Below, in pieces: positions 1-10,990 of a stretch of DNA of 64,000 nt. The notes beneath the pieces are model-generated. The model saw nothing but the letters and a program-made list of their open reading frames with translations, made no database searches and was not told the DNA's origin. Source of the stretch: Cladopsammia gracilis (Eukaryota > Cnidaria > Anthozoa > Scleractinia > Dendrophylliidae). How positions within the stretch are numbered: the first letter of the stretch is position 1; every line of letters starts with the position of its first letter. The position numbers and the translations under genes are program-made. Location of the stretch: positions 657,001-721,000 of the forward strand of contig JAJGOT010000136.1 in NCBI GenBank assembly GCA_022457155.1, in the 5' to 3' direction.

Positions 1-139
1 TAGTTCAGCTGAAGAATAAAAGAGCCTAAATATGTTTATTATGACTTTTGAATGTTCAAGATTTCGGAGAAATCAAATGTCATACTCCGTTATTTCTAAG
101 CATCACAGACGGTAGAAGAGAACAGTGTCATATCAGGTG

Positions 140-1240
140 CTAAAACCATTTTGTACAGCATTATAAATAGTACCACAGGAAGGTACTGCTCGGTAGCTCT
201 CCCTTAGTCGGATTGTCACACTTTAAGATTTCATCCACAGACTTAAAACTTAGAACCACCTTGCACAGTATAATAAACAGTGCCACAGATATTGCTCAAT
301 AGCTTTTATTTGAATGCTTGCACTGTAGGATTTCATTCAGGCACGTACAGACTCAAAAGTTAGAACCACCTTGTACAGCAAAATAATCAGTACCACAGGA
401 AAGTACTGCTCAATAGCTTTCATTTGAATGGTCACACTTTAGGATTTCATCCAGACTCAAAAGTTAGAACCACCTTGTACAGCATAATAAACAATACCAC
501 AGGAAAGTACTGCTCAGTAGCTTTCTTTTGAATGGTCACACTTTAGGATTTCATCCACAGACTCAAAAGTCAGAACCACCTTGTACAGCAAAATAAACAG
601 TACCACAGGAAAGTACTGCTCAGTAGCTTTCATTTGAATGGTCACACTTTAGGATTTCATCCACAGACTAAAAAGTTAGAACCACCTTGTACAACATAAT
701 AAACAGTACCACAGGAAAGTACTGCTCAATAGCTTTCATTTGAATGGTCACACTTTAGGATTTCATCCACAGACTAAAAAGTTAGAACCACCTTGTACAA
801 CATAATAAACAGTACCACAGGAAAGTACTGCTCAGTAGCTTTCATTTGAATGGTCACACTTTAGGATTTCATCCACAGACTCAAAAGTCGGAACCACCTT
901 GTACAGCAAAATAAACAGTACCACAGGAAAGTACTGCTCAATAGCTTTCATTTGAATGGCCACACTTTAGGATTTCATCCACAGACTCAGAAGTTAGAAC
1001 CACCTTGTACAGCATAATAAACAGTACCACAGGAAAGTACTGCTCAGTAGCTTTCATTTGAATGGCCACACTTTAGGATTTCATCCACAGACTCAAAAGT
1101 CAGAACCACCTTGTACAGCATAATAAACAGTACCACAGGAAAGTAATGCTCAATAGCTTTTATTTGAATGGCCACACTGTAGTATTTCATCCACAGAGTC
1201 AGGAAAATACTGGCCAATAGCTTTCGTTTAAAAGGCACAT
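140..1240 (+). repeat. 106-bp tandem repeat array (about 10 units)
   Basis: Head-to-tail copies of a unit of about 106 bp. The phrase TTTGAATGGTCACAC recurs near 423, 527, 633, 739 and 845. Each unit holds an imperfect hairpin core, AAAGTACTGCTCAGTAGC plus TTT, with stems AAAG/CTTT and TACTG/CAGTA on the opposite strand reading. An AATAAAC is present in every unit. The same unit recurs at 24.8, 25.8, 26.8, 36.2-37.4, 50.8 and 51.4-52.3 kb. Short open frames through the array are by-products of the repeat and are not genes. Confidence 0.95.
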
Positions 1241-2990
1241 TTTCCGCCGATAACGCAAACCTTAATGTTTCCCTTTTAAGTCGTTTAGCTCTGGGTGGAT
1301 GACAGTTTAAATAAAGAAAACCCTCAGGGACCTTCGTTTAAGTTATATCAGAATATGCGAGACGAGAAGGGCCTTGAACAAAAGTTCACCATATCCATTT
1401 GCTGGGCTCCTGAAAAACCTCTTAAGATTCTGACTTAAAACATCTCGGGGTTATTGAAAATGCTTTGACTTGTAAATACGTGTACATCAAGCCACCATTG
1501 CCAACACAGTATTTGGTTAACAAAAGAGACTTTTCTTAGAAGATTGGCACTCTGAAAGAGACCCGCCCATAACGTATTAGCAACCCGGCAATTTACAAGC
1601 CACTCGCGTGATTCCATTTCGCGAACCGATCATTTTGTTACGCTTGCTGACGTAGCTCGCACAAATAGTGTACCGCTAAAGCCAAGCTGCTATTAAAGCC
1701 GTTAGGGCTTTTATATCAACTCAAACCGATGAGGGCATAAAATCTTTGGTCGAAACGTCTTATGATTAATTTTTCTTATGAACGTTGTATAAAACGTTCT
1801 GATAATAGAGGGGTCCGCTGGTGTCCGCTTTATAGAGGGTGTCCGCTTAATATTGTGTCTTTTTAATACAGGTTACAGTGTAGTGACTTTTCCCTTTCTT
1901 CTTTTTCGTTATTTTTTCCAACTTTTTGTTTTTGTGATTTTGAAAAAGCGCAAGCGTAAAGCGTGAACTGTAAAACCTGAACTGCAAAACCTGAAAAAAG
2001 CGCAAGCGTAAAGCGTGAACTGTAAAACCAACATTCTAAATTTCAATTCGATCCGTAACGCACATGCTGAGCTCCTGAGCTCTAAGGTGTAACGTGGGTA
2101 AATATATTACATTTAAATTTTTTTTAACAAAAGCGCGCGCTTGCGAAAACGTTGACACTGAATTTGAAAAAAAGAATTGCACGCGCTGCGTCGTCCCTTC
2201 TTATTGTAGCCCGGTGCGCATGGATTTGTGGGACTGATGCACGTCCATCCCACAAAGCCCCGCACACCCTGTATCACCGCGCATAACCCTTGGCAACCGA
2301 ACTTGTTTTGTAAACAGACGCACGGAGTACGCGCAAATACTATGTCGACCAAAACTTGCTGCTTTCAAAAAAAAATTGTAACATAGAGGCAAGGTTTGTA
2401 AATGTCAATGTCAAAGAAATACGTTTTCTTTTGGCTTGTTTTCATTTTGTTCGTATGTAACAAGTGAAAAGGAAAACCATATTCTTGAAATTTGTTGAAA
2501 ATTGGAAGTAAATATAGTCGATGGAAAGAAAAAAAAAAAAGATTTTCAGACGGATTTTTTGCGACTGACAAAACCTATAAAACAGTGAATCTCACCTTTC
2601 TGTACAGCTTGGCCGAAGATCCAATAACAAGTAAGAATCTGATAGCACAATGAGCGGAAATATCAGCGGCGTGTTGGCGGCAATTCTTGTTTTTCCCCTT
2701 CCTATGAGAAACGCACAACCATTTTGTTTTTTGAATAAGAACGAAGTGAATGTCTGACGTCAGAATAGCCTTCATGACGAAGCGTGCGCGCGATGTGTTT
2801 GTTAGACTCGTTCCCATTTGAAAAGGCAGGAATAGGCCACATCAAACAGAAAAAAATAACACTAAAATTTGGTTTCATCAAGGGAACTGATAAAAGTAAA
2901 ATGGCCACCGAAAAGAGCTTCAAAAGCTGACGTTTCGAGCGCCAGTCCTTCGTCAGACACGCACAATTTCTTTTGGATAAATGTTTAGAT
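1241..2990. other. intergenic, no gene seen
   Basis: No convincing exon on either strand. There is a roughly 52-bp direct duplication near 1945-2030 (phrase GCGCAAGCGTAAAGCGTGAA twice). Near 2928-2955 lies a phrase with the ACGTTTCGAGCGCCAGTCCT wording that I associate with retroelement debris in invertebrate genomes; the association is from memory. Confidence 0.6.
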
Positions 2991-3003
2991 GAACGGACAG
3001 TCT

Positions 3004-3281
3004 TCTTAAATGAGTATCGTAAAACCAAAAGGAATCACTCTGGCCAATCACAACAGACACAGACAATCCAATGAACCAATCGCAACTCGAATCAAATGCA
3101 TGTAGCCGGCGCCAAGCGCGGGAAAACGATAAAACGCATACGAGTAAATGATGATTGGTTTGGTTTTACCTCTGATTGGTTGAGAAAGTGGCGCGAGATT
3201 TTTTAGCCAATCACAAAGCTTAACAATACAAAACCAAACTTAATCACGAAATTACTTTCGACACAATTGAAAACTGCTCTA
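3004..3281. mobile_element. MITE family A, copy 1
   Basis: Non-coding element whose ends are variants of AGAGCRGTTTTCAATTGAG and its inverse. The inside carries several ATTGG/CCAAT phrases and the phrase GCGCCAAGCGCGGGAAAACG. Other copies lie at 41039-41205 (truncated), 52511-52827 and 59347-59666, and an interrupted one near 28800-29260. Left end is degraded here, right end is clear (AATTGAAAACTGCTCT). Confidence 0.75.
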
Positions 3282-3593
3282 AATAACATACGATTTTTAC
3301 GCGACAAATCGCACGCATGCGTATTCTTTCCAACTCACTTAGAATTGCCTGGCAAATCCCCTTTTTCACAGAGATATTAACCCATGAATATTGAAACAAT
3401 AGAAATCGGTTAATGAGCTTAAAGGTGACTTTTCCGATTTTTGAAAAATGGTCTTATTTTCGCTCATTGACAAATTTCTATTGTTTCAATATTCATAGGC
3501 GATTTTCTACTTTTCTATAAGAGCTCCAGCTTTGACACTTGACATGTTCGAAGTTGTTCTGCTTCACATGAAACACGATGGAATGTTTGACTG

Positions 3594-4271
3594 ATTCAGG
3601 CTGCGATATACATAACAACAAGAGGCTCCAAGCATCCTATACTCATGCGCATGCGGGAGGGCAGGATAGCTAGCATAGATAGGACTAGCCTGCGAGCAAG
3701 CTGTGCTGGGTTAAAGGGGGATTAGGGAGGGAATGAGAGGGGCCTCCCGCATCTCCTTTAACCCAGCACAGCTTGCTCGCAGGCTAGTCCTGTAGGGGGT
3801 TTTGTCTAAGGGAGGGTAGGGTCCGACCGAACTTTTCATGTTCACAAGTTGGCTCATTGTAGCCTTTGATCAGATTCCAATTCCCATGGCAACAAACAAC
3901 AACAACTTTATTTTTCATCATTAATATAACAATATTTTCAACATTGACAACCTGCAGTTAGCATAGCTAAGCGAGGCAGGTTGTCAAAACAGTGGTTTGC
4001 AAAGCAAAATTAATATAGAGCCTGATCATCACAAGTTAATATTTATCCTTTATCCTGCAGTGTACTTTAATATCAAGTCCATGGCAGTCCACTGCGAATA
4101 ATGTTGGCCTTTTTGTCTTGACATGGCATGACGTTCATCTGACATTGACATTGACATTGATATTGGTTTATTGGATTTCAACACTGTTACATAATTGGTA
4201 AGGTAAGGTAAAGTCGCACACGAGCCACGATGGCCCACACGGCCGGAGCTTAACCCGGTTTCTGTAGCATG
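3594..4271. repeat. 678-bp direct repeat, left copy
   Basis: Nearly identical to 6683-7359; I find one extra G in a G run and one substitution (CTAAGCGAGG against CTATGCGAGG). The block is composite. It starts with a hairpin whose 36-base arms are 3681-3716 and 3756-3791, and continues into an AACAACAACAACTTTATT stretch and a TGACAT-rich tail typical of a non-LTR retroelement 3' end. Its right edge coincides with the point where the polymerase B reading frame is lost. Confidence 0.9.
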
Positions 4272-6148
4272 TGGTTTCGTTGGATCATATTTATCGCCCA
4301 TATATGGATTGTTTGCTTTGCCGTGGCGATTTGAGATCATTGAAATACCGCCACGGATTCCCTTTTCAAAGAACAAGAGCATATCTGGATCATTCAGCAA
4401 ACTGAGCTGTGCCCCTGATTTCTTGAGGCCGGCATCAAAAGAAAGGCCAGGGGCGGTATAATACCACGCTGGATCCAGTTGATAATTCTCCTGGCAGACA
4501 TTGCGGAATTCTTCGAAGACATTTGCAAGCTAAAAGGAGCATTACATCTGTTTTCAAATATAAATCATGATATTCTCCTAAATTGTTTATCCCCATTTCA
4601 TCCCAAACATTTTGGGCATGTTGATAGTCTTCATCGGAGATGCCTGATTCATTAATCAGAGAATAGAATGCGTCTTTAGGCGGTAGTTTTGTTTCTTTGA
4701 ATCTTTCGATAGAATCCATATAATCATAGGGATAGACTCCTTTTCTGGAAAGGAGCTCAGCTTTGTCTCCAAATTCTTTGTTTGTTTGTTTCAGTTTGTC
4801 AAGGCCTGACTTTTTTAAATTATTTGCTAGATTCTCAAGAGAAGAAGCCATGAATTTCATTGAATCGATGAATCTCAGTTCATGAGTGATGGGGACTTTT
4901 AAACCAGCTTTGTTTGTGTATTCTCCAATCATGATCGTCTTTGAGAAGGATATATATTTTTCCTCATTGTTTGGGATGCATTTAATATCCCCAGGTATTC
5001 TACCAAGGTTTTTAATGAAGAGATGAGCATCATATCCCGCAAGGTTATGAAAGACGATTGGAGTGAACTTTGGTATTCTGTATTGTAGATTGCAACTATT
5101 ATGAGCCGCGCCACGATATTTTCCTGTGAAGTGGCAATGATCCCGCACCTTGTCGGTCACAAAATCATCAAATTCTCCTTTGCATATCCAACAAACTGTG
5201 GCTGCATCATATTCTTTCTTATCTTCCGCGGTGAAAATCATCTTCTTGCGCCGGTCGAATTTCTTATGAATGAATTTGACGGCGTCAACAAGCTTATCGA
5301 CAAATATCTGCGCAATATCATCACTCTGTTTTTCTGCCCGGAAAAGAATTGGAGGCATATTCAAATATTTCTCCTCAAATGAAACAACCTTGAAACAAAA
5401 GCCACAAGGCCTATGACGCTGAAACGTATTTGTGAAGCTGAGGTCGTTTCCTGGGGAACAACCGCTGATCGGTTCATTGCAGGCTTCAAAATCAGCATAA
5501 ATTACAAATGGAACTTTAATAGATCGATTGTGATGTTTAAATTTCAAAATCTCACCTTTTTGAGGCATTTGTATCTTTATTGCCTCATTGCTGCAACACA
5601 GTTCTTCATGTTTCGCAAGGGATCTTTCATCATAAAAGTGATTTAGACAGTGAAGGCAAAAATATTTGCGGTTAGCGTGATGGTTAACTTGCGCCGAGAG
5701 AAGGCGACTTAGGCTGTTGACAACGGTATAATGCTGAATCCCGTCTTTCTCAAATAACAGCAAAGTCACACGACGTCGGTGTTTATATTTTGAAATCCGC
5801 AGGGGATGAACGATTGATTCATAGCCGAGAACATTCACGGCATTGTCTGGATTCAGTCTTTCAAAATACTCATACTCATACTCATTTTTTCTTTGGACAA
5901 ATCTGCCCAAGCGGGGAAAGGTGCAATGAGGTTAACCCTATGTGAAGCACCAACCCGTGAAACAAGGCCAGACCACTACACCGGGAACTCCGTGCCCTGC
6001 TCTTTACGACAAGTGTGTGGGTTCTTTAACGTCCCCTGCTAAGCATATAACACTGAAGATGCAGGAGACGGGGCCTACGATTTTTCGTCCTTATCCGAGA
6101 AGACTAGAACATCTAACCATTTGCGGATAACATTGCAAAGGCAGCATG

Positions 6149-6189
<41 letters not shown>

Positions 6190-6724
6190 TGGGGCACGAA
6201 CCCGAGACCTCCCGCACAGCAGTCCGGCGCTCTACCTACTGAGCTACCGGTCGGCGGTACGACATCTCCTTCAGAGATGTTGGGAAAACAATCCCAGACC
6301 AGTTGAGTTGTGCAGCTTGAGCTCTGAGCAGAGATGTAATTCTTTCCGGATGAGTTTCGCATGGATTCAATGCTCGAGTGACTGCCCATTTAAAACATTG
6401 CTGATCAAGATTCCGCATGTTGGTGAGCGCTTTCTTCTTGGCAAGGAATGGAGGGAGGGAAATGTAAGTACTTCCACCGAGAGATTGGAATTCAACTAAA
6501 TGCAATTCCAAATGATTTACGAAATCAAACTGCCAATTCGAGCCCCTCATTTGGAATGTGGCAATGCGTTCAAGGATAGTATCTATCATTTGATTTAAAA
6601 GGGCGATGAGATCAGTCGCGAGATTTATTTCTATTTCCGAATGAAACGGAGCATCGATTTCAATTATTTCGCCAGTTTGTAAATTCAGGCTGCGATATAC
6701 ATAACAACAAGAGGCTCCAAGCAT
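4272..6724 (-). pseudogene. broken DNA polymerase B (Polinton/adintovirus-like)
   Basis: Degraded protein-primed-type family B DNA polymerase on the minus strand, the replicative enzyme of Polinton/Maverick elements and related adintovirus-like viruses. Three pieces are readable. About 6270-6685 is an N-terminal part with the phrases LGGSTYISLPPFLAKKKA and FKWAVTRALNP. 4535-5910 covers a zinc-binding CxxC segment (FCLHCLNHFYDERSLAKHEE), the exonuclease start VIYADFEA, an HCHFTGKYRGAAHNSCNLQY segment, and the YHDLYLKTDV motif. 4272-about 4530 is the start of the palm region in another frame (MLLFFEKGIRGGISM). The frame is broken by a SINE (about 5940-6257), by a frameshift near 4525-4535, and by abrupt loss at the flanking direct repeats. 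The catalytic palm aspartates (the usual YG.TDS region) are absent, so no active polymerase can be made. No capsid, integrase or ATPase gene is visible nearby. Confidence 0.88.
5940..6257 (-). mobile_element. tRNA-derived SINE inside the polymerase relic
   Basis: On the minus strand the element begins with a tRNA-like head: an A-box-like TAGCTCAGTAGGTAGAGC, then a B-box-like GGGTTCGTGCCCC. The body shares TTTAACGTCCC, TCCTTATCYGAGAAGACTAGAA and CTCCTCAGTTATTTTAAGACCC with a second copy at about 41465-41735. It separates two parts of the polymerase B frame, so it inserted after that gene arrived. Confidence 0.8.
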
Positions 6725-7359
6725 CCTATACTCATGCGCATGCGGGAGGGCAGGATAGCTAGCATAGATAGGACTAGCCTGCGAGCAAGCTGTGCTGGGT
6801 TAAAGGGGATTAGGGAGGGAATGAGAGGGGCCTCCCGCATCTCCTTTAACCCAGCACAGCTTGCTCGCAGGCTAGTCCTGTAGGGGGTTTTGTCTAAGGG
6901 AGGGTAGGGTCCGACCGAACTTTTCATGTTCACAAGTTGGCTCATTGTAGCCTTTGATCAGATTCCAATTCCCATGGCAACAAACAACAACAACTTTATT
7001 TTTCATCATTAATATAACAATATTTTCAACATTGACAACCTGCAGTTAGCATAGCTATGCGAGGCAGGTTGTCAAAACAGTGGTTTGCAAAGCAAAATTA
7101 ATATAGAGCCTGATCATCACAAGTTAATATTTATCCTTTATCCTGCAGTGTACTTTAATATCAAGTCCATGGCAGTCCACTGCGAATAATGTTGGCCTTT
7201 TTGTCTTGACATGGCATGACGTTCATCTGACATTGACATTGACATTGATATTGGTTTATTGGATTTCAACACTGTTACATAATTGGTAAGGTAAGGTAAA
7301 GTCGCACACGAGCCACGATGGCCCACACGGCCGGAGCTTAACCCGGTTTCTGTAGCATG
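6683..7359. repeat. 677-bp direct repeat, right copy
   Basis: Second copy of 3594-4271, offset 3,089 bp, same orientation. The polymerase B relic fills exactly the space between the two copies. No target-site duplication is visible outside the pair, so it is not obviously an LTR pair. Confidence 0.9.
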
Positions 7360-7369
7360 AAGCAACTAG

Positions 7370-7640
7370 GAATATTGCTTCTCCCCCCTGGATGGGATGC
7401 TAGTCCATCGCAGGGTTACCCCCAGCATTTTGTCGCCGGTACCCATTTATACACCTGGGTGGAGAGAGGCAGTGTGGAGTAAAGTTTCTTGTCTAAGGAA
7501 ACAACACGACGGCAGAGACCTGAAGGTCGGTGGTTCGGTGCCTGGTCTCTGCCGTTACATAATTAATTGATCTAAATTAAAAGAAATAAAATTTGAATAT
7601 CTACAAACCCGCTTATAGCATAGCTAATCTAGGCGGGTTG
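7370..7640. repeat. unclassified dispersed repeat fragments
   Basis: The wording GATGGGATGCTAGTCCATCG, ACCCATTTATACACCTGGGT and GTTTCTTGTCTAAGGAAACA is typical of a high-copy element. It is followed by a short segment (CATAGCTAATCTAGGCGGGT) related to the CATAGCTAAGCGAGGCAGGT phrase of the direct repeat. No coding content. Confidence 0.5.
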
Positions 7641-7759
7641 TACTAATTACGGTCATATTTACCAAAGATAAAGTGATTTAAGAAACAGCTAGTCATGATA
7701 GTCATAGTTCATCTGCATGATTAATATTTTGGAAATTCATTTCACAAACTTTTATCTGT

Positions 7760-8563
7760 TCAATATAGAAAGGGGATCAAGGCTTTACGATTCCCAGGAT
7801 AATCAGGAAATCGATCCTTATACCATTGAAGATTATGCCGTGCACGCGGAAAAAATGTTGCAGAGCAAAAGAAAAACCAGACTAAACCTGCTAATGACCA
7901 AGTTCCAAGAGCCCAGCCAAACCACTCTAACATTTCACCGAAATAATTAGGACAGGAAACAACTTCAAACAGGCATCCATGCGGAATGGAGTAGTCAGTA
8001 GTGTTATTAGATCTAAGCCTGCGAAGTGTTAAGTCTGCATAACGATTGATAATGAAACCAGTCACAAACAGTACTATGCCAATTATGAAGCGTGGGTCTT
8101 TGTAATAATCATCACTGTAATCAGCTGCCCCGATCCAATCAGCATTAAGGAAGCTGTAAATTAGGTTGGGAAAAACATTCCCCAGGCCTATACCCAGGGG
8201 GGTCTTTGGATTGCTGTATCTCATGAGCCAAGGGTGTATGAATCCACGATGAATGTAATGACAAAGCCATAGGCAGTAGAATGTTATGTTGGGGTATCCT
8301 CTTTGATGTCCATAGAGGAAGAATACCAGAGTAAAAAGTAGTACCCCAGGGGTAGAATCTGACAGTGTGTGAGCTAATCGCTGATGTACCATGGGGCCCC
8401 AGTTGCTGGATTTCTCGTGTCGGCCATAAGGTGCTGGTTTTGTCCACTGGGCTACAACTGTCACAACTGCTAACAAGAAGGCAAATGCACAGAGACCATA
8501 ATGGACCCAGAAATGTACTTTATCATCTTCAAATGCAGTCCATGGTAAGGGTTTCAGCATCAT
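7760..8563 (-). CDS. steroid 5-alpha-reductase-like protein (3-oxo-5-alpha-steroid 4-dehydrogenase family)
   Basis: Encodes 267 residues, close to the 254-259 of vertebrate SRD5A1/2. Members are multipass membrane enzymes of the endoplasmic reticulum that use NADPH to reduce the delta-4 double bond of 3-oxo steroids. Seen here: several hydrophobic segments, YGRH at residues 46-49, a CHYIHR segment (Tyr103, matching the catalytic Tyr91 of human SRD5A2), NYFGEMLEWFGWALGTW (Glu213, matching Glu197) and the family C-terminal ending IPFLY. The family's QELPS segment, which holds the catalytic Glu57 of SRD5A2, has no clear match. The nearest alignment is SDSTP around residues 68-72, which would put Asp in place of Glu. 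The start is the ATG at 8563; a stop codon lies a few codons upstream in frame. The gene is a single exon, while vertebrate SRD5A1/2 have five. It could be an old retrocopy or a lineage with lost introns. The substrate is unknown. Confidence 0.88.
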   Translation of the reverse strand: MMLKPLPWTAFEDDKVHFWVHYGLCAFAFLLAVVTVVAQWTKPAPYGRHEKSSNWGPMVHQRLAHTLSDSTPGVLLFTLVFFLYGHQRGYPNITFYCLWLCHYIHRGFIHPWLMRYSNPKTPLGIGLGNVFPNLIYSFLNADWIGAADYSDDYYKDPRFIIGIVLFVTGFIINRYADLTLRRLRSNNTTDYSIPHGCLFEVVSCPNYFGEMLEWFGWALGTWSLAGLVWFFFCSATFFPRARHNLQWYKDRFPDYPGNRKALIPFLY

Positions 8564-8922
8564 AACAGACAATCAGTGACCACTGCCTAGACAACGATTA
8601 ACCTTTACCAAATCCTGTGGAACAATTAAATCAATGGTAGTTGAAGATGAAGATTCTGTAAGCCCCTGGGGGGCGGGGCTTATTTATTCAGTTTAAGTGC
8701 ATTTGAGGGGGGTGGGGAGGGGTTGAGCTTAAAAGGGGGGGGGGGGGGGGGGCTTCATACAGGAACTGTATTTGAGAATTGAAAATGATTTGGTTTTGTG
8801 AGTATTCAGCTGTAATTCTTTGACCAAAGAGCAAAATCAAAGAGGGAGGTTGATTCATGTATCTCTCTGTGAGATCAGCCATTGGAATGCTCTACATTAT
8901 GTACTGGTTAGGGGTTGTACTG

Positions 8923-8925
<3 letters not shown>

Positions 8926-8961
<36 letters not shown>

Positions 8962-9010
8962 AGCTTTATTTAAAACACGGTATCCCATCATCAATTACAA
9001 AATGCTCTTC
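8926..9010 (-). repeat. (TCA)n tract plus element tail
   Basis: A (TCATCA)n microsatellite runs straight into CTTTATTTAAAACACGGTAT and AATGCTCTTCCAGAGAGCCG. The same combination recurs at 60463-60560, so the microsatellite looks like the 3' tail of one retroelement family read on the minus strand. Confidence 0.65.
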
Positions 9011-9293
9011 CAGAGAGCCGTGTATACTAAATATTCTTTAAAAATACTTAAACACGTTAAAAATTTCTAATTAAAATTACAATACTAATGAATTAATTAA
9101 TGGTTAATTAAATAATGGTTAATTTAATGAAAGCCTTTGATTGAGTAGATCTGGTCCAGGAAGGAGGACAAATGGTTTGCCTCCTGCCAGTTGGGATTTT
9201 TAAAATGTTATGTTCTATTTGAATATTTGTTTCTTTATTCAGTGTCCCCAATTAGTGCTCGCGCGCTAAATACCTTGACACTTAAATAAAGTG

Positions 9294-9295
<2 letters not shown>

Positions 9296-9345
<50 letters not shown>
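9296..9345. repeat. (TTA)n microsatellite
   Basis: About 16 perfect ATT/TTA triplets. A second tract lies at 21538-21623. Confidence 0.95.
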
Positions 9346-9346
<1 letters not shown>

Positions 9347-9861
9347 ATCGCACAACACATGGAGGCATCAAATCCTTTACTGAATCTGGTCAAAGATGGC
9401 AAGGAAGGGTGGGGAGGGGGGTGAATAAATAATTAGCTAATAGGCAAACTGTGGCTCACAGGCTTTTCAGTTGTAGCGAGCTTGGGCTATAGCTACTTGT
9501 GGTACAGTGTATTGTGGAGGAGTAGATGGTTAATTTCACTCACTTGACCTTCAGTCCTGTGGGACTCAAATGACAGACCATGTTGGTGCACATAACAAAA
9601 GAAGTTCATTAAAATTCTTTGTAGGTGTGCACCAACATGGCCGCTGTGACGTGAGGTGAAAACCACCTACAGGACATGTGCATAAAGAAACAGAAAGATA
9701 ATATAATTGGTCTTTGGTTGGTTATTCTTTAATTTGGTTGCAGAGACCAGGCCGCACACTTTAAAAGAACTGTAGTTCCCTGTACGTACTACGTACACCT
9801 TTCCATTCAAACCAGTTTGAATTTGCGTGACAATTTCTAGGGGTAAAAAAAATAAGGGCTT

Positions 9862-10332
9862 TACTCCCGGGGGTGGGGGGGTTACTCCCATATATGATGA
9901 GCTATATAGGTATGTGCCACTGTGAAGGGTATGGTTTTCAGGCAGTTTAGTCTGCGATAGATCATAGGGTATAGTTATCAGAGATTTTTGGTCTAGAATA
10001 GGTTATCATTTTCTGCGAAACTGATCAGTCGCGTGAAGAAATGTAGTCTAGACAAGGTTTACTGGCAAATGGCATTTAAAAATCGGTACGGTGGGCAGTA
10101 AGAAATTTTTATTGACCCCTGTAAACTTATAGCTGTGATAGTAAACAAGTTTCTGGAAAATAGTGAGTCTGGATTAGGTCTAGAATTGGGTAGGATTTTT
10201 CGGTGTTTAGTCTAGAATAGGGTTACAAAATGCAGCTAAAATGGTCTAGTATAGGTTACGGGTCTCAGAGTCCTAACGGCACACCCCCACCCAAAAATTT
10301 GCAGAGTACTCCCCCCCCCCCCCCCCCCCCCC
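9862..10332. repeat. unclassified repeat with internal TCTAGAATAGG units
   Basis: Bounded by a G-rich left end (GGGGGTGGGGGGGTTACTCC) and a C-rich right end, so the ends are roughly inverted. Inside, TCTAGAATAGGTTAT-like phrases occur at least five times at irregular spacing. No coding frame. Confidence 0.55.
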
Positions 10333-10990
10333 TCCCTGTCAGGAACTTTACTTCATCGTTTCACAACTCTTTTTAGCTCTTTTCATTGATTTCCTCCACC
10401 AAATTCCCATTAATATTATAAAGTGAGGGGGGCGGCTATCAGGCAGATTTTGACACGAATGTGGTCAAATATATGAGGCTGGCGCTAGCTGGCGCAGCAA
10501 CATAAAGCCACATGTATTACCGTAAGCTTATTTTACTAAAAGGTTAGTAAATCGCAGCTAAAGGTAAAACATGCTTAGCTCTTGAACTTTAGTTCAAATA
10601 TTTAGACTTACCTATAGCAAGAAGGAATAGAAGTTGCCTCCTTACCTTTAAATTTTCACTTGGAAGTTTCGAACACGGAAAAATAGTTTTCAGTTGAAGA
10701 TGACACAAATGCTGACAGTGAACACTTTTGAGTGCCCGCGAGCATGCAGCGTCATGCTACTCTAGCAAAGTATCATGGGAGTTTCATTCAACCGACTCGA
10801 GCGGGAAAGTCTAAACTGGTAAAAATCAAAACATTGGTTCCATATTTAAGCTTTTACAAGAGAAATAACTCTTTATTGATCCACTATTGTGCAGTACCAT
10901 CTATGGTGCAGTCCAGAGCGTGTTTTAAGAGCATCGTTTTGTTGCAGATCGTCAGATGTAAGGGTGTATCTTTGCATAGCTCGGGCCAAA

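Larger units (their letters stand above)
8564..10990. other. divergent intergenic region between the reductase and CENP-C
   Basis: No exon seen. It contains a G run at about 8731-8752, a (TCA)n tract, a (TTA)n tract, an element rich in TCTAGAATAGG phrases and a C run near 10309-10332. CENP-C's promoter should lie at the right end; I see no TATA box close to its start codon, which is usual for a housekeeping gene. Confidence 0.5.

Noticed and set aside
1044..1238. Open frame across the 106-bp array, and similar ones in the other arrays
   Set aside because: The frame follows the repeat unit and recurs wherever the unit does; no domain, no splice context.
3594..7359. LTR retrotransposon interpretation of the direct repeat pair
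   Set aside because: No reverse transcriptase, primer-binding site, polypurine tract, TG...CA ends or target duplication; the content is a polymerase B relic.
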